Assembly (NCBI GenBank): GCA_029255685.2 | Contig: CM055314.2 | Location: 42,490,772-42,554,771 of the forward strand | Origin: Silene conica | Taxonomy: Eukaryota; Streptophyta; Magnoliopsida; Caryophyllales; Caryophyllaceae | Reading direction: 5' to 3' | Length of the DNA stretch: 64,000 nucleotides | In this document: positions 31,748 through 42,702 of the stretch, piece after piece | Layout: each line of letters opens with the position of its first letter | Position numbering within the stretch: the stretch's first letter is position 1 | Notes under the pieces: model-generated | The model's input: the letters and a program-made list of their open reading frames with translations, nothing else | Databases searched by the model: none | Told to the model about the DNA's origin: nothing | Program-made: the position numbers and the translations under genes

Positions 31748-32860
31748 AGGTGCCTCCACCAGACCAGAGCAGCTCCCTTAGACCTTAGGTTCTATTCTGT
31801 ATACAGTATACTCCGGTTCAGCTCAAAATGTTGTTTTGCCTTATATTTTTATAACCTAAGTTTAAAATGTGGTTTGCCTTTATATTTTTATAATCTAAGT
31901 CCAAAGTTGTCTTACCTTTATATTTTTTACCTAGAATCTAAGTCTTATGATTGCAAACCTTGATGCATAAAAAATCAATTATCGAGTCTTTTTAAAGGGA
32001 AGAATTTTATCAGTTATTTTATGGACCAGAACTTGCTCATCCTAGTGGACTGACCTAAAGAGGAAATATGCAGTAATCGCAGGAGAACCTAAGTCAAAGC
32101 CTGGCACCCCAGTATAGGGATGGGTATCTAAAACACCAGGCCAGCACACCAAAGCAGCGATGGCCAAAACACAAACGAAACATGCATGTACGAAAGAAAA
32201 ACGCCAGAAAAACGACAGAAAAAACAGAAGATAAAACAAAGCCCCATACAACGGGGAACCTTACGATTAAAGAGCTGCCCAAGGCAGCCTAGGAGTAGAA
32301 TTGTATTTACTGGTCCACCCGGACCAGCAGCAAAGAGTTACAACAATTAAGCCCACGCAGGGGCACCCAAAGTTCAATAGACAAAAATATTAACGCCCAT
32401 ATCAGGGCCCAGCAGAAAATTTTTAAAAGGGAACCTACTCATCAGGAGTAGGTCCAGCAGCAGCAGCATCAACACTTGTGGGGCCAGAGGACACCTCCTC
32501 TCCAACATCTTGGGACCCCACCATGCCCTCCTCTTCATCATCAAAAAGCAAATCCATGTTCAGGCCTTCGGGGAAATCTGCAGCGAAGGTCTCCTCCAGA
32601 GCAGTTAAGTTCCAGGTGGTATGACTACCCTCCTAGAACTCCTTAACACACTTAATCCGAGTCTCAGCAGCAATATAAGAAACAGCCTCAATGAAAGCTC
32701 TCTGCAGACCAGCCTTTTTGTGCTCCAGAGCCTCCACCTTCAGAACCAGGTCAGCCTCTGAGCCTAAGGCCCGCTCCAACTTAGACTGAGCTGTGGCCAA
32801 CTGGTTCTGAGATGCCTCCTCCAGGGCTTTGAGCTTCTCCTCCTGGGCCTTGAGCTTCTC
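31748..32860 (+). other. 3' untranslated region of the Tat-like element
   Basis: No sense-strand gene is seen. The first part has three diverged copies of a motif CTTTATATTTTTATAATCTA (about 31838-31935). From about 32440 on, the minus strand may be the last exon or 3' part of the antisense gene (Glu/Ala-rich reading, for example the 32700-32870 stretch), but I cannot fix its end. Confidence 0.5.
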
Positions 32861-34489
32861 CTAGCCCGCAATTACCTCCCGACGGAAACGCTCGACAACC
32901 TGCCGCAGATTCCCCTTAAGATCTCCTCCGAATTTAGCTTCACCGCCATCTCCTGCATCCTCTTCAGAGCATCATCATGAGCCACCTTCATGCGCTGAGA
33001 ATCAGCCAGCAGAGCTTCACTCTGTTGGTTGGCACACAACGCCAGTTCCAAAGCCTGAGCACACAAAACCAAATAAGATTTAAAAAAAAAACTCCAAAAA
33101 CCAAAGAAAAAGAGCCTACCTCAAAAGAAACCTCTACAACGTGCCTGGTCAGGTCTTGAAAAGGACGCTTCTTGAAAATGGAGGCAGAAGCAGGGAACAG
33201 TAGAGAGTTCAAGGTAGGCCAAAATTTAGTCTTGGATCCTCCAAATCCTCCAGGAATCTCTAGGTGCAGAGGAGGAATGAAGGACTCCCCAGAGGACGTC
33301 CGAGGCAGTGGCTCAGGTAAAAGTTTAAAACCAGGAGTAGGAATGGTGGGAGAGATCTCAAGAGGAGACGGATCAACAAAGGAAGTCGCAGGAACAGACT
33401 CCTGGACTGGATTAACAGCGTCAACTTCAATCGGGGCAGCCTGGGACCCAGCTCCAGTAGGGCTCCCCTCAACAGTATCTATTTTCTTTTTCTTTGAGGA
33501 CCCCGCGTCCCCAAGAGTAAACCTTTTTCTCCGCAGCTGCATCACCCTGCTCACATCAACTCTGGTCTTGCTTGAAAAGAAACAGCAAAAATCAGAACAG
33601 GCTAAGCACAACCATACCCAAAAGAACAACCGAATAAAAAGTACCGTACCCTCCTTTTTCACCGCCGGAACAGCAGAATCCCGGACCAGCTTGGAGAAAG
33701 ATCTTTCCTCTGCAGGAAGGTCCAGGAGCTTGGCCTTTGAGGCAGCAGGATCCGCAGACTCAGGGAGTTTGGCCAGGCTATTCCCTGAGGAAACAAACCA
33801 ACCGTCAGTACAAATACAAACATCGAAGGAAAGCCAAATCAGGGTAATAAACCCAGAGCAGAAATCATACCTTCAATCTGCTGCTACTCAGAAAAAATAT
33901 AATCTGGAGAGGAGAGCAGCGTGTCAATCTTGACAAAAATGAAGCGGGTGAACCATTTACTGTCATCTGGGGTAGTGGGGAAAACGATAGCCGAAGGCAT
34001 ATTATCATGACCGTGGATGGTACACTGGGAATGGCCTAAAGAACGTGGGTTGAACCACTGACCCAGGTCCGCCAGCCCAATGTTCAAACCACGCTCACGA
34101 TTCAGAGCGCATATGTTAAGTAGAATACGCCATGCATGAGGGGCAACCTGGCACATGGCCAATTTGGTTAATTTTAAGAAGTCAACGATTAAGTCAGGGA
34201 AAGGGAACCTCAAGCCCCGACGGAAGGGATACTCGTAAAAGCAGGTCCACCCCTCCCTCGCAAAATCGGCCTTTTCACCGGCAAGAGGGAGGTGGTAGAC
34301 AACCCCATCCGGGAAGCCAAACCTGACCTTGATAAGAGTAGTGTGGTACTCGTCAAAGGCAGAATAACAGAGATGCCTAGGAGCCAGCAGTTTCTGCGAC
34401 GGAAAGGGACAAGAGTAGACCCCCAGCGCAGGAGAGGATCCAGATGAGCAACCAGCGGGGGTAGCAGCAGAAGAACAAGGAGCAGACAT
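32861..34489 (-). pseudogene. Antisense gene of the Tat-like element
   Basis: On the minus strand, opposite to gag-pol, an ATG at 34489 opens MSAPCSSAATPAGC. It is followed by a domain I recognise from the 'putative gypsy-type transposon' family of plants: YHLPLAGEKADFAREGWTCF, PFPDLIVDFLKLTKLAMCQV, PHAWRILLNICALNRERG, IVFPTTPDDSKWF. Further 3' on the minus strand come an acidic/Pro-rich part and a helical, coiled-coil-like part (LELALCANQQSEALLADSQR). Blocks are separated by AT-rich stretches with GT..AG-like edges, so the gene looks multi-exon. Tat-lineage elements are known to carry extra antisense frames between pol and the 3' LTR. Function unknown. Fossil. Confidence 0.65.
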
Positions 34490-34869
34490 GGTAAAATATT
34501 TGAAGATTGAGGTGAAAGAAATTTTACTGCAAAGGGAAAAAGCAAGAAAAGCAAGAGAAAGCAAGAAGATTGGAAGAGAGGTAAAGAAAGGTAAAAGAAG
34601 TAAAAGACGGATGAAAGGGTATTTATAGAGAAAGTAAGTGGATGAAAATTTGAAAAGTAAATTCAAATTTGAAAGGTGAAAGGTTAAAGTGAAGGAAGTG
34701 GTAAATATTAAGGGGACAAGCAGTTAATGCAAGAGTGGACAAGTAGGACAAGTGGGACAGGAAATGCGGCTATGAGCAGTTGCACCAATTCCCCAACTAC
34801 CCACGTAAATTCTAGAATTCTCAGAGGCAGAGGAAATTCCAACCCAATTGAAAAGCCAATCCAGGCTGA

Positions 34870-34883
34870 AATTTGGGGGAAAT
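34870..34883 (+). other. Polypurine tract of the Tat-like element
   Basis: AATTTGGGGGAAAT lies directly before the 3' LTR and serves plus-strand priming. Confidence 0.7.
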
Positions 34884-35398
34884 TGTTTAGCCCAAAATTA
34901 CGCTATTAACGCTGAGCCCAAAAGATAGATAAAATACCAAGAAGCCCGTCACCAATGCAGATCATATGAATCAAAAAAGAAAGACGTTGGAGCAGAAGAA
35001 TGGGTCAAACCCTAAAAGATTATTCACCTATATTCTTTACTGAATCCCAGGACCAGAGCATAATCAGTTGACTAGGACTCTAGAGCTATAAAAGAAGAAA
35101 CTAGGGCATTACTCATTCATTCAGGCATACGTTGTAAACGTTACTACTTACGCATATACTTGTACCCTATCATAAACAGTGAATATCCTCGATCATAGTA
35201 AAAATCTTGGTGGGATTTCGTTCCCCCCCCCCTCCCGCGGTTGTTTCCCTCATTGGGTTTTTCCGCGTCACCAAAACCTCTTGTGTCATTATTTTATTCT
35301 TTTCGTTCTTATATCCGTTTTCTGCGTAAATCTTCATATTGGTTGGCACTTTGACCTACATCACAGTAATTCAACTCGGTAGAAATTTTACCAAAACA
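34884..35398 (+). repeat. 3' LTR of the Tat-like element
   Basis: A 515-base LTR about 4-5 percent different from the 5' copy. It has a clear TATA box, CTATAAAAG at 35086-35094. Confidence 0.9.
35086..35094 (+). promoter_or_regulatory. TATA box in the 3' LTR of the Tat-like element
   Basis: CTATAAAAG lies about 200 bases into the 515-base LTR, a typical place for the U3-R promoter. The 5' LTR has a diverged version at the same place. Confidence 0.55.
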
Positions 35399-36718
35399 TA
35401 GCTGACTGAGTGTTGACCTTAAGTTACTTATGGAACCTTAGCGTTTACCTATTGTGATACTTAATGGAATTAGAAGATGCACCCTGGCTAGGTGGATCGT
35501 TTAGGATAACTTGTGCACTTATGGAAGCCTGTTGGCTTAAAAATACGTCAAGAGTGGTTGACGGGTAACCATTGATGTTTGAGGTAATCACAGAGTAGAA
35601 ATTTGCAACTTATACGTGTTCGTGAATATCATTTGAGGGATCTCGGAATTGGGATAACTAAACCTTATGGAAACTGTAGGAGTAGAAACTGTTACTTCTA
35701 TAGAATTTCCCTTTGGGATGTATGCTCTTGGTAAAGAGGTTAACAACCTGACGGTTTAGAAGCTGTTACTTTAGTAGGGCCTTAATTTGAATGTTCACTT
35801 TATGGCAGTAACATTCGAGATTTGAGGATTTCGAAGTGCCCCATGGAATGAGTTTGACGGAATCGAGCCGTGTCGGACTAAAGGTTATAGATGATTTTGG
35901 GTTATGGCCTATCTGATTGGGAAGAGTCGTGGTGTAGAGAGTATTGTATCCTAAATTTTTGGAATTTGATGTTATAATGAAAATTTTGGTTTAGGATTTC
36001 GAGAGTGCGCAATCCTGGATCTGGAATATGGGCTTAAGCTTTTCCCCCATGGGATGTATGAGGGATCATTGTAGCAATGTTTCGTATATGGATTAAGTGA
36101 TGTGTATCCCCGTACTTTGCAGTTGTTATCGTCTTCCTCGATCTCTAGCCTGAAGGTTTCCACCCCCTTCGATCCTTCCCTTATGCTCTGTTAGTTGCGA
36201 AACCGAAATTTCTTGGTTATCGTGTTAATAGTAATTCGAATGGTTGTCTCGGTGCCTGCCGTAATCTTTAAGAATTTGGTTTCCTTTTTGTCGATAGTAA
36301 ACTCGTTGAAATTTTATAACTTTCCTTATTTGAGGATTTAAATTTGACCGTTTTTGGAATGGTTTCCTATTTTTAACCTTGAAAGTTGTAGTTTTTGGAA
36401 AATCCTATTTGTTTTCAAAGTTTGAAACTACTTCCTCTTCCGTTGGGAGTAACCTTTTGTCATTGTTACTATTTTTCTCTTTCAAGGATTTGAGAATAAA
36501 GGTTGATTTTGAAGGAAACTTGGTTTTAAAGAGCCGAATGTTTTACAACTTTGATGGATTTCAGCGTTGATTGCCACTGGAACTTGTTATTGGAGACGTC
36601 TGATAACCTGTGTTGTGCTTATCAACACCGAATCAATCTAAATTTTGAACTTTAATTGATTTAATTTTGGGACTTGTCTCAGATTCGGAATGTCGGACTC
36701 TTGAATACGTAACGAGAT
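35399..36718 (+). mobile_element. Element C, internal region, second visible part
   Basis: Gene-free sequence collinear with B from about 18815 to 20238: TGACTGAGTG, GACCTTAAGTTACTTA, and near the end ATTGGAGACGTCTGATAACC and CACCGAATCAATCTAA. It ends just before the LTR at 36719. Divergence from B is clearly higher than between the two LTRs of B, so C is an older or different subfamily. Confidence 0.7.
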
Positions 36719-37172
36719 TGTAATAATATCCTTAAGTTCTTAAGATGCTAATAACTTGGCATATCTTCAACCCGACTTAAACCCGTTTCACAAACAAATA
36801 ACCCGACTTATTAAAGGAAAGGACACTACTTAAACCCTAAACAAGACCCTTCCATCGTCACTTTCTCATTTCACAAAACAATACATTTTCAGTTTTCACA
36901 TCCTTAAGACGAATACAAGTTGTGATCGTAATATGACTTTGTTGTTGTAATTGATGCTTGTTATTGAATCACATATGTATTTTAGATGTTGGGTAATCTT
37001 TGTTAGTTGCGATTTTTAAGAATCGGATTGATTTAGTCGAGTTTTGTAAGTTCATGTGTTGCGCGATTTTTGGTTCAGAGGCTCTGAGCCGGTCGACCAA
37101 CCGGGCAGCCGGTCGACCGGCTGGGAGTACTATTAGTCACTAGTACAAAAATGACTTTAGGCATGGACAAAT

Positions 37173-37343
37173 GACAACGGTCGTTAAAAATAACCGTTGC
37201 CTATTAGAAAAGGCAACGGTTGTTAACAACGACCGTTGCCAAATGTATAACATGAAATAAAAGGCAACGGTCATAATATAAAACCGTTGCCAAATGTATA
37301 AAAGTAAATAAAAAGGCAATGGTCATTATATAGAACCGTAGCC
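37173..37343 (+). repeat. Subterminal repeats of the CACTA-like fragment
   Basis: At least six direct and inverted copies of GGCAACGGT (also seen as ACCGTTGCC) lie within 170 bases of the left end, as pairs that can fold back on each other. Such motifs are transposase binding sites in CACTA elements. Confidence 0.65.
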
Positions 37344-39900
37344 TTAAATAAGGTAAAAAAGTCTTCTGGTCTTATAATAAGAACGGCGGTTAAAACTCTT
37401 CGTTCATCCCTTAGCAGTTATCGTCCATCACTTTCATTCACTAAATCACACCCAAAACCCTAAATCACACCCAAAACCCTAAATCACTACCAACCTCTCA
37501 CGCACTGACAACCACCGTGTCATCACCAGCACACACCGAGACGCACATTCAGCCCGACTCATCAAATTTGCAGGTAACAATCCTCATTCAGCTATGGTTC
37601 TTTATTTCGAATATTTTTAAAGTTATCACAATTGATATTTTTTTCGAAGATTTGTCTTCGCTTTTCACTGAATTTTGGTTTTGTTATGGTGTTTTGTGTT
37701 TTGAGATTCAATTATATTTAGCATCTTAGGGTAAAATTAAGTTAAGTATCAAGGTTAGGTTTTTCAATTAAATTTGATTTTAATTTGTGGATAATTCGTT
37801 TTCTACTGATGATTTGGATAGAAGAGATGATTTCTGGAATTAATAGTTGACCCTCTTGGGCGTCCTAGTGTTTGTGTTTACTGACTATACTGATCAATGA
37901 ACTGGTGTCTCATGTTCTCATTTTTTTAATCTGAATTTCTTGTAATTTATATATTTTGATGTTTTACTGTATTATTTTTATCCGTATTTTTTGATGTAAT
38001 TTTTTTCTGTGTCGTTTAGACGTTGACAAATTTTATCAGCAATGTGATCGAGTCTTCTACATTAAGAAGGTATACTGGTTTTTCTAAAAGCCCGGCTATA
38101 AGAGTAGCTTTTGATTTAAATTCTAACTTCTTGGAATGATGATTATATCGGTTTGTGATTAGGACCTTTGTTTAGCTTTTTTTCAAGTCTTGTATAGACT
38201 GTCTTCTCTAGCAGCGAAAGACTAATGTTTTAGTATTCTGCCAAAGGGGCTTTTCTTTTTATAGAATAGCACAAGAGTCAGAGAATTAAAGAAAGGGCAA
38301 GCCTTGGTGGTAGGAGTGTAGGACCATAAAAAAAGTATACAAAATTTTAACTTTCGAAAGGAGTTTTAAACTATAGCAATCGAATATATAAATCCCCGGG
38401 AACGACAATATTAGTTGGATTCTTCGTATTATCCTAGGACAGTTTGTTGTAGTGTATATCGAGCTAGTTTTTGTAGTGTCTATGCATAATGAACTCCACC
38501 GGTTTACTTATTGCTAGGCAATGGTTGTGTTCAGTTTTTCCACAAAAGGTTTTAGCGCTATAACCTTTTTGTTACTTCAGATTCATGATCTAGTTCAGTG
38601 TACCAAAATGTTCCTTCTATGAGATAGCAACTTAGAATGTAGACATTAGCATAAGTTCGAGTGATGATCACACCTCTTTAAATTCTTTAAGTCTTTGGCA
38701 TGTTGAGACTAATATATATAGAAACAAAATTTCACACCTAGAAGTTTTACAGCTGCTAGTAGTTACTACAAGTTTACAACCTATAGCGTGGTTTAGGATT
38801 TTGGTGTCACAAACTTACAACTGACGTATTTTACATCTATATTTACTGTAATGTCAAATGACTGAAGATTGTCAAATATTATGACGATTCACATTTTAGA
38901 AATTGTCTCACTGAATTAAGAATTGGGCTTTCTTATGTTCTTTAAAATAGGGTGACCAACACCTGGACTGTGGCTAGGTGTAGTTGGCCGGTAATCGTCT
39001 TTCTGACCCGCTTGCGTATGTGCCATGCTGAGATGCATTCCTTGTGCTGATTCTTTGCTGTCGTTGTTTGCAAAAGCATGACCCGATCCACGGTGTCACC
39101 TGGTGTTATGGCGGGAAATCTCCTAAGCATTTGTCATTTAGACATGCATGTTCTTGATTCATCTTTGTTATTTTTGTTTACGTCAGAATGGCCTGCACCT
39201 GTACTGGGCAGCTACTGTTTTTCTGCAGTAGGTGCTACCATGGCTGGGGTAGTAAAGACTGATATGCATTTGGATGCAGTACGGACTGCAGGTCAGTTTC
39301 TGAGGCTGTAATGGGTCAGAGGCTGGCAATACGTAGGTTAGAGTATGCTGATCAGAAGCTCTTCTGATTGGGTGTTTGTGAATGAATAAGTTTAGTAATT
39401 GGATCTTCAGCTGGGTTCAGTGGCAGTTGGGACTGGTTAGATATGGGGATCTCATGTGATTGAATTAGGCAGTTCAGTCTGTGGACTGCGTTTGTCAGTG
39501 TGCTAATAAGGCATCGCATGGAAGATGCAGATCTGATGGGTGTTGCAATAGAGGCAGTTTACCTTTGACGCAGCTTGGTCACAAGAACCGTTTTTGGTTA
39601 TTTTGAGAGCTGTTGTTTCTAATCGGTTGTCAGCCATTTTCTTCAATGCAGATCTGAATTGATGGTGGCTCCAAATATGTCTGTGGAAGGGAGGTCATGG
39701 ATCTATGGGATCGCCTATGCACAAACCTTCATGCAAAGTAAACCATCCCTTAAGTGACCGATTTTCTTTCTGAGTCTGATTATTTTTTTCTATTTCGGTT
39801 TCATGATTCACATTAGCCAACTTCAAGTCATGTTTGGATTGAGGTTACTTCTACTTGTTATTGGTGTACTTTTCTCTGATGAATTGTATAATTATCTGAC
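37344..39900. other. Interior of the CACTA-like insertion, no gene recognised
   Basis: About 2.5 kb without a supported coding region. Open frames are short and lack motifs. A segment around 37440-37575 looks like a plant 5' leader and has GCAGGTAACA, a good donor-type sequence, which could mean a captured host fragment. The rest is ordinary AT-rich plant DNA. Confidence 0.4.
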
Positions 39901-39989
39901 AGGAGGATCACTGTAGTGGATACATAAAAAAAGAGGTCGATGGAACTTCGTCTCTTTTGCGTTTTGGAAAATTAAAGTTGAGTGGGTCT

Positions 39990-40204
39990 AAGCCGGTTGG
40001 CCGGCCGTCGGTCGGCCGGCTGAGACACCTTGTTCTTTTTGTTTTTCGTAGAAAGAGGATAGGGAGTGGGTCTCCCAGCCGGGTGGCCGGCGGCCGGTCG
40101 ACCGGCTGGGGATCCTTCTGCATAGGCTTCGTTGTTTTTAAGGCTGTAAAGAGTGAATGGGTTGTCAGCCGGCTGACCAGCAGCCTGTCTGGGACCGGCT
40201 GAGG
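39990..40204 (+). repeat. GC-rich hairpin ladder in LTR C
   Basis: Three units near 39990, 40075 and 40167 (AGCCGGTTGGCCGGCCGTC.., CAGCCGGGTGGCCGGCGG.., CAGCCGGCTGACCAGCAG..) have the same 85-90 base pitch as in A and B. Together with the unit at 37085-37127 this makes four. Confidence 0.75.
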
Positions 40205-40289
40205 ACCCTTTTCACTTTAAAATCGTTTTATCTTTTGATCGGCTAGTCCGATTTGCTTGAGACGTGTTCCGTATACCTTGTATGTGCGT

Positions 40290-40420
40290 TTGAGGTCCCC
40301 GGAGGATGGGCGGCACTATATTGGGTTCGGGAATGGAGAGAGGATGGAGACCCCCCGGTCGGGTAACCGAAAGGGAAACCGGCTCTCCCTTAACTTAGTT
40401 CCCGGGTTCAATTAAGTGTT
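40290..40420 (+). repeat. Conserved LTR box, first copy (C)
   Basis: The block GAGGTCCCCGGAGGATGGGC to GTTCCCGGGTTCAATTAAG matches A and B with few differences, while the neighbouring array is much more diverged. A second copy (AAAGACCACCCGGCCGGGCA) is at 41018-41062. Confidence 0.75.
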
Positions 40421-40460
40421 GGTTAGAAGTCTAGAAAGATAGGACTAAGGACCTGGTTGT

Positions 40461-40918
40461 AGTATATATCGGAATATGTCTGAGTTGGGACCGCTAGAGT
40501 ACGATATATACTGATGTTTTATGCGTGTCAAACTATGGTCTGAGTTGGGATCCTCTAGTTTGACATGTGAGTGTTTGTGGCGTGACGGCCAAGTCTGAGT
40601 TGGGACCACTGGACCGTCTCGTGTTTGGATGACGCGGTAGGAGGTGTCTGAGTTGGGACTACTGTTCAACCGTGAGTTTGTTTGACCGTAGTGGGTCGGA
40701 TCTGAGTTGGGATCCGATGTCATTACGAAGGGTAATGGTCACGACTGAGTTGGATCCATGAACCATTATTAGCTGATTGGTATCCATTCGTGCCTGAGTT
40801 GGGGTTCACGGGTGTATGCTTGCTGATTTGTGTATCAAGTCTAACCTGAGTTGGGGCATGACTTGGACACTGCTGATTCGCATCTGCTTGCCTGAGTTGG
40901 GGTACAGTGTCAGATGTT
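40461..40918 (+). repeat. Tandem stem-loop array in LTR C (about nine units)
   Basis: The core here is GTCTGAGTTGGGA rather than the core of B, but the arms still pair: AGTATATATCG (40461-40471) with CGATATATACT (40502-40512), 11 perfect pairs; CGTGTCAAACT (40524-40534) with AGTTTGACATG (40557-40567), 11 pairs with one wobble. Further units pair through CGGATC/GATCCG, GTAATGGT/ACCATTAT, CAAGTC/GACTTG and CATCTG/CAGATG. The arms share no common sequence between units. Confidence 0.85.
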
Positions 40919-40963
40919 GCTGATTGATTGTGATAGTTAGAGTATTAATGATTATAGAACTTT

Positions 40964-40983
40964 TCATCCAAGGCATTGGATGA
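40964..40983 (+). repeat. Conserved small hairpin after the array (C)
   Basis: TCATCCAA, loop GGCA, TTGGATGA: identical to 16248-16267 in B although the arrays before it have diverged strongly. Confidence 0.7.
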
Positions 40984-41590
40984 CTCTTTGGTAAGTTTCG
41001 TAAATGGTTTGAATTGAAAGACCACCCGGCCGGGCAACCGGAAGGGAAACCGGCTCTCCTTCCAAATAGTTTCCGAAGTTGGTTGAGAGCCTTGCATAGG
41101 ATTTGCATGTTGATTGGAGTTGAGATATCGAGATATATATATGCTTCACATGTTACATATATGCTAGAGTATGTTGGATGTTTATGTGATATGTGTCGTT
41201 ACAAAAGGTGGCTAGGAGAACTCTAGTCACTGCCCACTGATTGTGGCGTACATGTTTACATGTTATAGGTACATGACAGGTTGGTTAGCAGATGGGTTGC
41301 ATGGAGCTAGCGAGCGATGATCCTTCATCGATTGACTTTACACTTTTACGTTAGCTAGACTCTAGATTTATATTTCAGTTTTTGAGTGCCAGTAGGGATA
41401 TGCTATCCTGGGCTGTTTGTATATATACTTTCAGTACTTAGAAATTTATATTTATCTATGTTTTTGTTCATATCAGTTGTTTCAGTTTTGTTTTAATTCA
41501 CCTCGTTTATCATGCATGTTAAAGTTTAAATTCCGTGTAAATTTTGGCATGTTGTATGTTTTATTTTCCGCTGCGACAAGGGGTTTTACA

Positions 41591-42702
41591 CTGTTAGTTT
41601 ATTATTGTGAGTTTGTTACGTGGTCCATATTGCATTAGTTATATTCTTTGGTTCTAGTTCTTAAAGTTTTTTTAATTAGTTGGTTGGGGTTTTATCTAGT
41701 GACGATATTTTTACTAATCGACCAAATAGATTATCTAAATTAGTTTATCGCGAGACGGATATATAAATTATTAATATTTACCGAGTTATAATATTAGTAG
41801 TAATTGTATTTCTACTACTGGTTAAGGTGATGATTTTGGTTGACGGATAAGTTGCATTTGATTGCTCGGATTGCTTTTGGACTTGCTAGCTGAAAGGTAG
41901 GATATACCTACTCAATCTCGGTTTTATATGATTATCTTGGCTGGCATATTACTTGTAATGTGATGATTGGTTGGATTTATTAATGATTACTATATTGACA
42001 ATGGGTTATTACGTTATGCATAATGGCATGAGAGTGTTGTTTATTATTATTGGCATGAATATTGCATTATTTAATAACATGATTGCATAAGAGTGTTGTT
42101 GCATTCATGAGCATGGCATATGCATTGGTCACTGAGTTGTGATATTGGGTCTTGTGATATGGTGCGGAGATATTGGGTCTTGTGATATGGTGCGGAGATA
42201 TTGGGTCTTGTGATAGGGTGCGGAGATATTGGGTCTTGTGATACGGAGTGGAGATATTGGGTCTTGTGATATGAAGTGGAATTATTGAATCTTGTGATTT
42301 GGAGTGGAGGAAGACGTATTTCTACTAATGATTATGTTATGTTTGTTGATTCCCTCTACTCAACCTCGTGGTTGACTCTGTGTATTCACGATCACCTGTG
42401 ATGAACCAAATTATTGGAGAGCAGGTTGACAGGTACTTGAGACTATGGAAGCTGAAAAGGATGGGAGAGCTTGGATCCGGACCAGACTAGAGTCTAGATC
42501 ACCATAGTTTTTCTTTTATGAGTTGTTTGAACTTTTCATATGGTTATGAAACCGTTGTAAGAACGTTATTTGACTTTTTATATTTAATAAAGTACTGTGT
42601 TCTTTTCCTTTGTTATCTACTACCTCGGTATTCCGAGATGGTAATACCCTTAATTATCTGAGGAGTCCTAGTCCAGGCCCCTGAATAAATGGGGCTGTTA
42701 CA
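41591..42702 (+). mobile_element. LTR of LARD-like element L1, 3' part
   Basis: Sequence from 41591 is related, in the opposite orientation, to the L2 LTR at 42843 to about 44000. It ends AAATGGGGCTGTTACA at 42702 and is followed by a primer-site-like TGATATCAGAGA. Element C is inserted upstream, so the LTR start is off the window. It carries a 30-base tandem repeat (42141-42309). No gene is seen. Divergence from L2 is large, so it is an older relative. Confidence 0.7.
42141..42309 (+). repeat. 30-base minisatellite in the L1 LTR
   Basis: About six units of GATATTGGGTCTTGTGATAT followed by GGTGCGGA, with a period of 30 bases. The first units are nearly identical and the last ones diverge. 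The L2 LTR lacks an obvious counterpart. Confidence 0.8.

Larger units (their letters stand above)
26234..35398 (+). mobile_element. Tat-like Ty3 retrotransposon with an antisense gene
   Basis: LTRs of 523 and 515 bases begin TGTTTAGCCC and end TTACCAAAACA. Between them lie a primer site, gag, protease, reverse transcriptase with RNase H, a second (archaeal-type) RNase H typical of the Tat lineage, and a long 3' region with an antisense gene. No integrase core was recognised. Flanks GAGCT (26229-26233) and TAGCT (35399-35403) agree at four of five bases. LTR divergence is about 4-5 percent by eye, about 1.5-2 million years at 1.3e-8. Broken, with several breaks across gag and pol. Inserted in the internal region of element C. 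Confidence 0.88.
37138..39918 (+). mobile_element. CACTA-like DNA transposon fragment, non-autonomous
   Basis: The left end reads CACTAGTACAAAAATGAC, close to CACTA (En/Spm) termini, and is followed by repeated ACAACGGTCG/ACCGTTGCC subterminal motifs. No transposase is seen. The right terminus should be the inverted copy of the left, but I find only a weak TAGTG at 39914-39918 and no subterminal repeats near it, so the right end is uncertain and may be lost. No matching 3-base target duplication is evident. The middle has a stretch like a gene's first exon and intron (37400-37570), with the 19-base AAATCACACCCAAAACCCT in tandem, and otherwise nothing recognisable. Confidence 0.5.
36719..41590 (+). 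repeat. 3' LTR of element C, with a DNA-transposon insertion
   Basis: The LTR begins TGTAATAATATCC and ends GGGGTTTTACA at 41590. It shows the family parts: GC-rich hairpins (37085-37127, then 39990-40204), box (40290-40420), stem-loop array (40461-40918), small hairpin (40964-40983), second box (41018-41062) and the conserved end block (41196-41370). A CACTA-like fragment (37138 to about 39918) lies between the first and second hairpins. The part before the first hairpin is shorter than in B. Right of it, L1 LTR sequence resumes. Confidence 0.8.

Noticed and set aside
37517-37729. Possible first exon of a host gene in the CACTA-like insertion
   Set aside because: There is a plausible leader and a GCAGGTAACA donor-like site, but no coding homology I recognise and no downstream exons. 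Kept only as a possible captured fragment.
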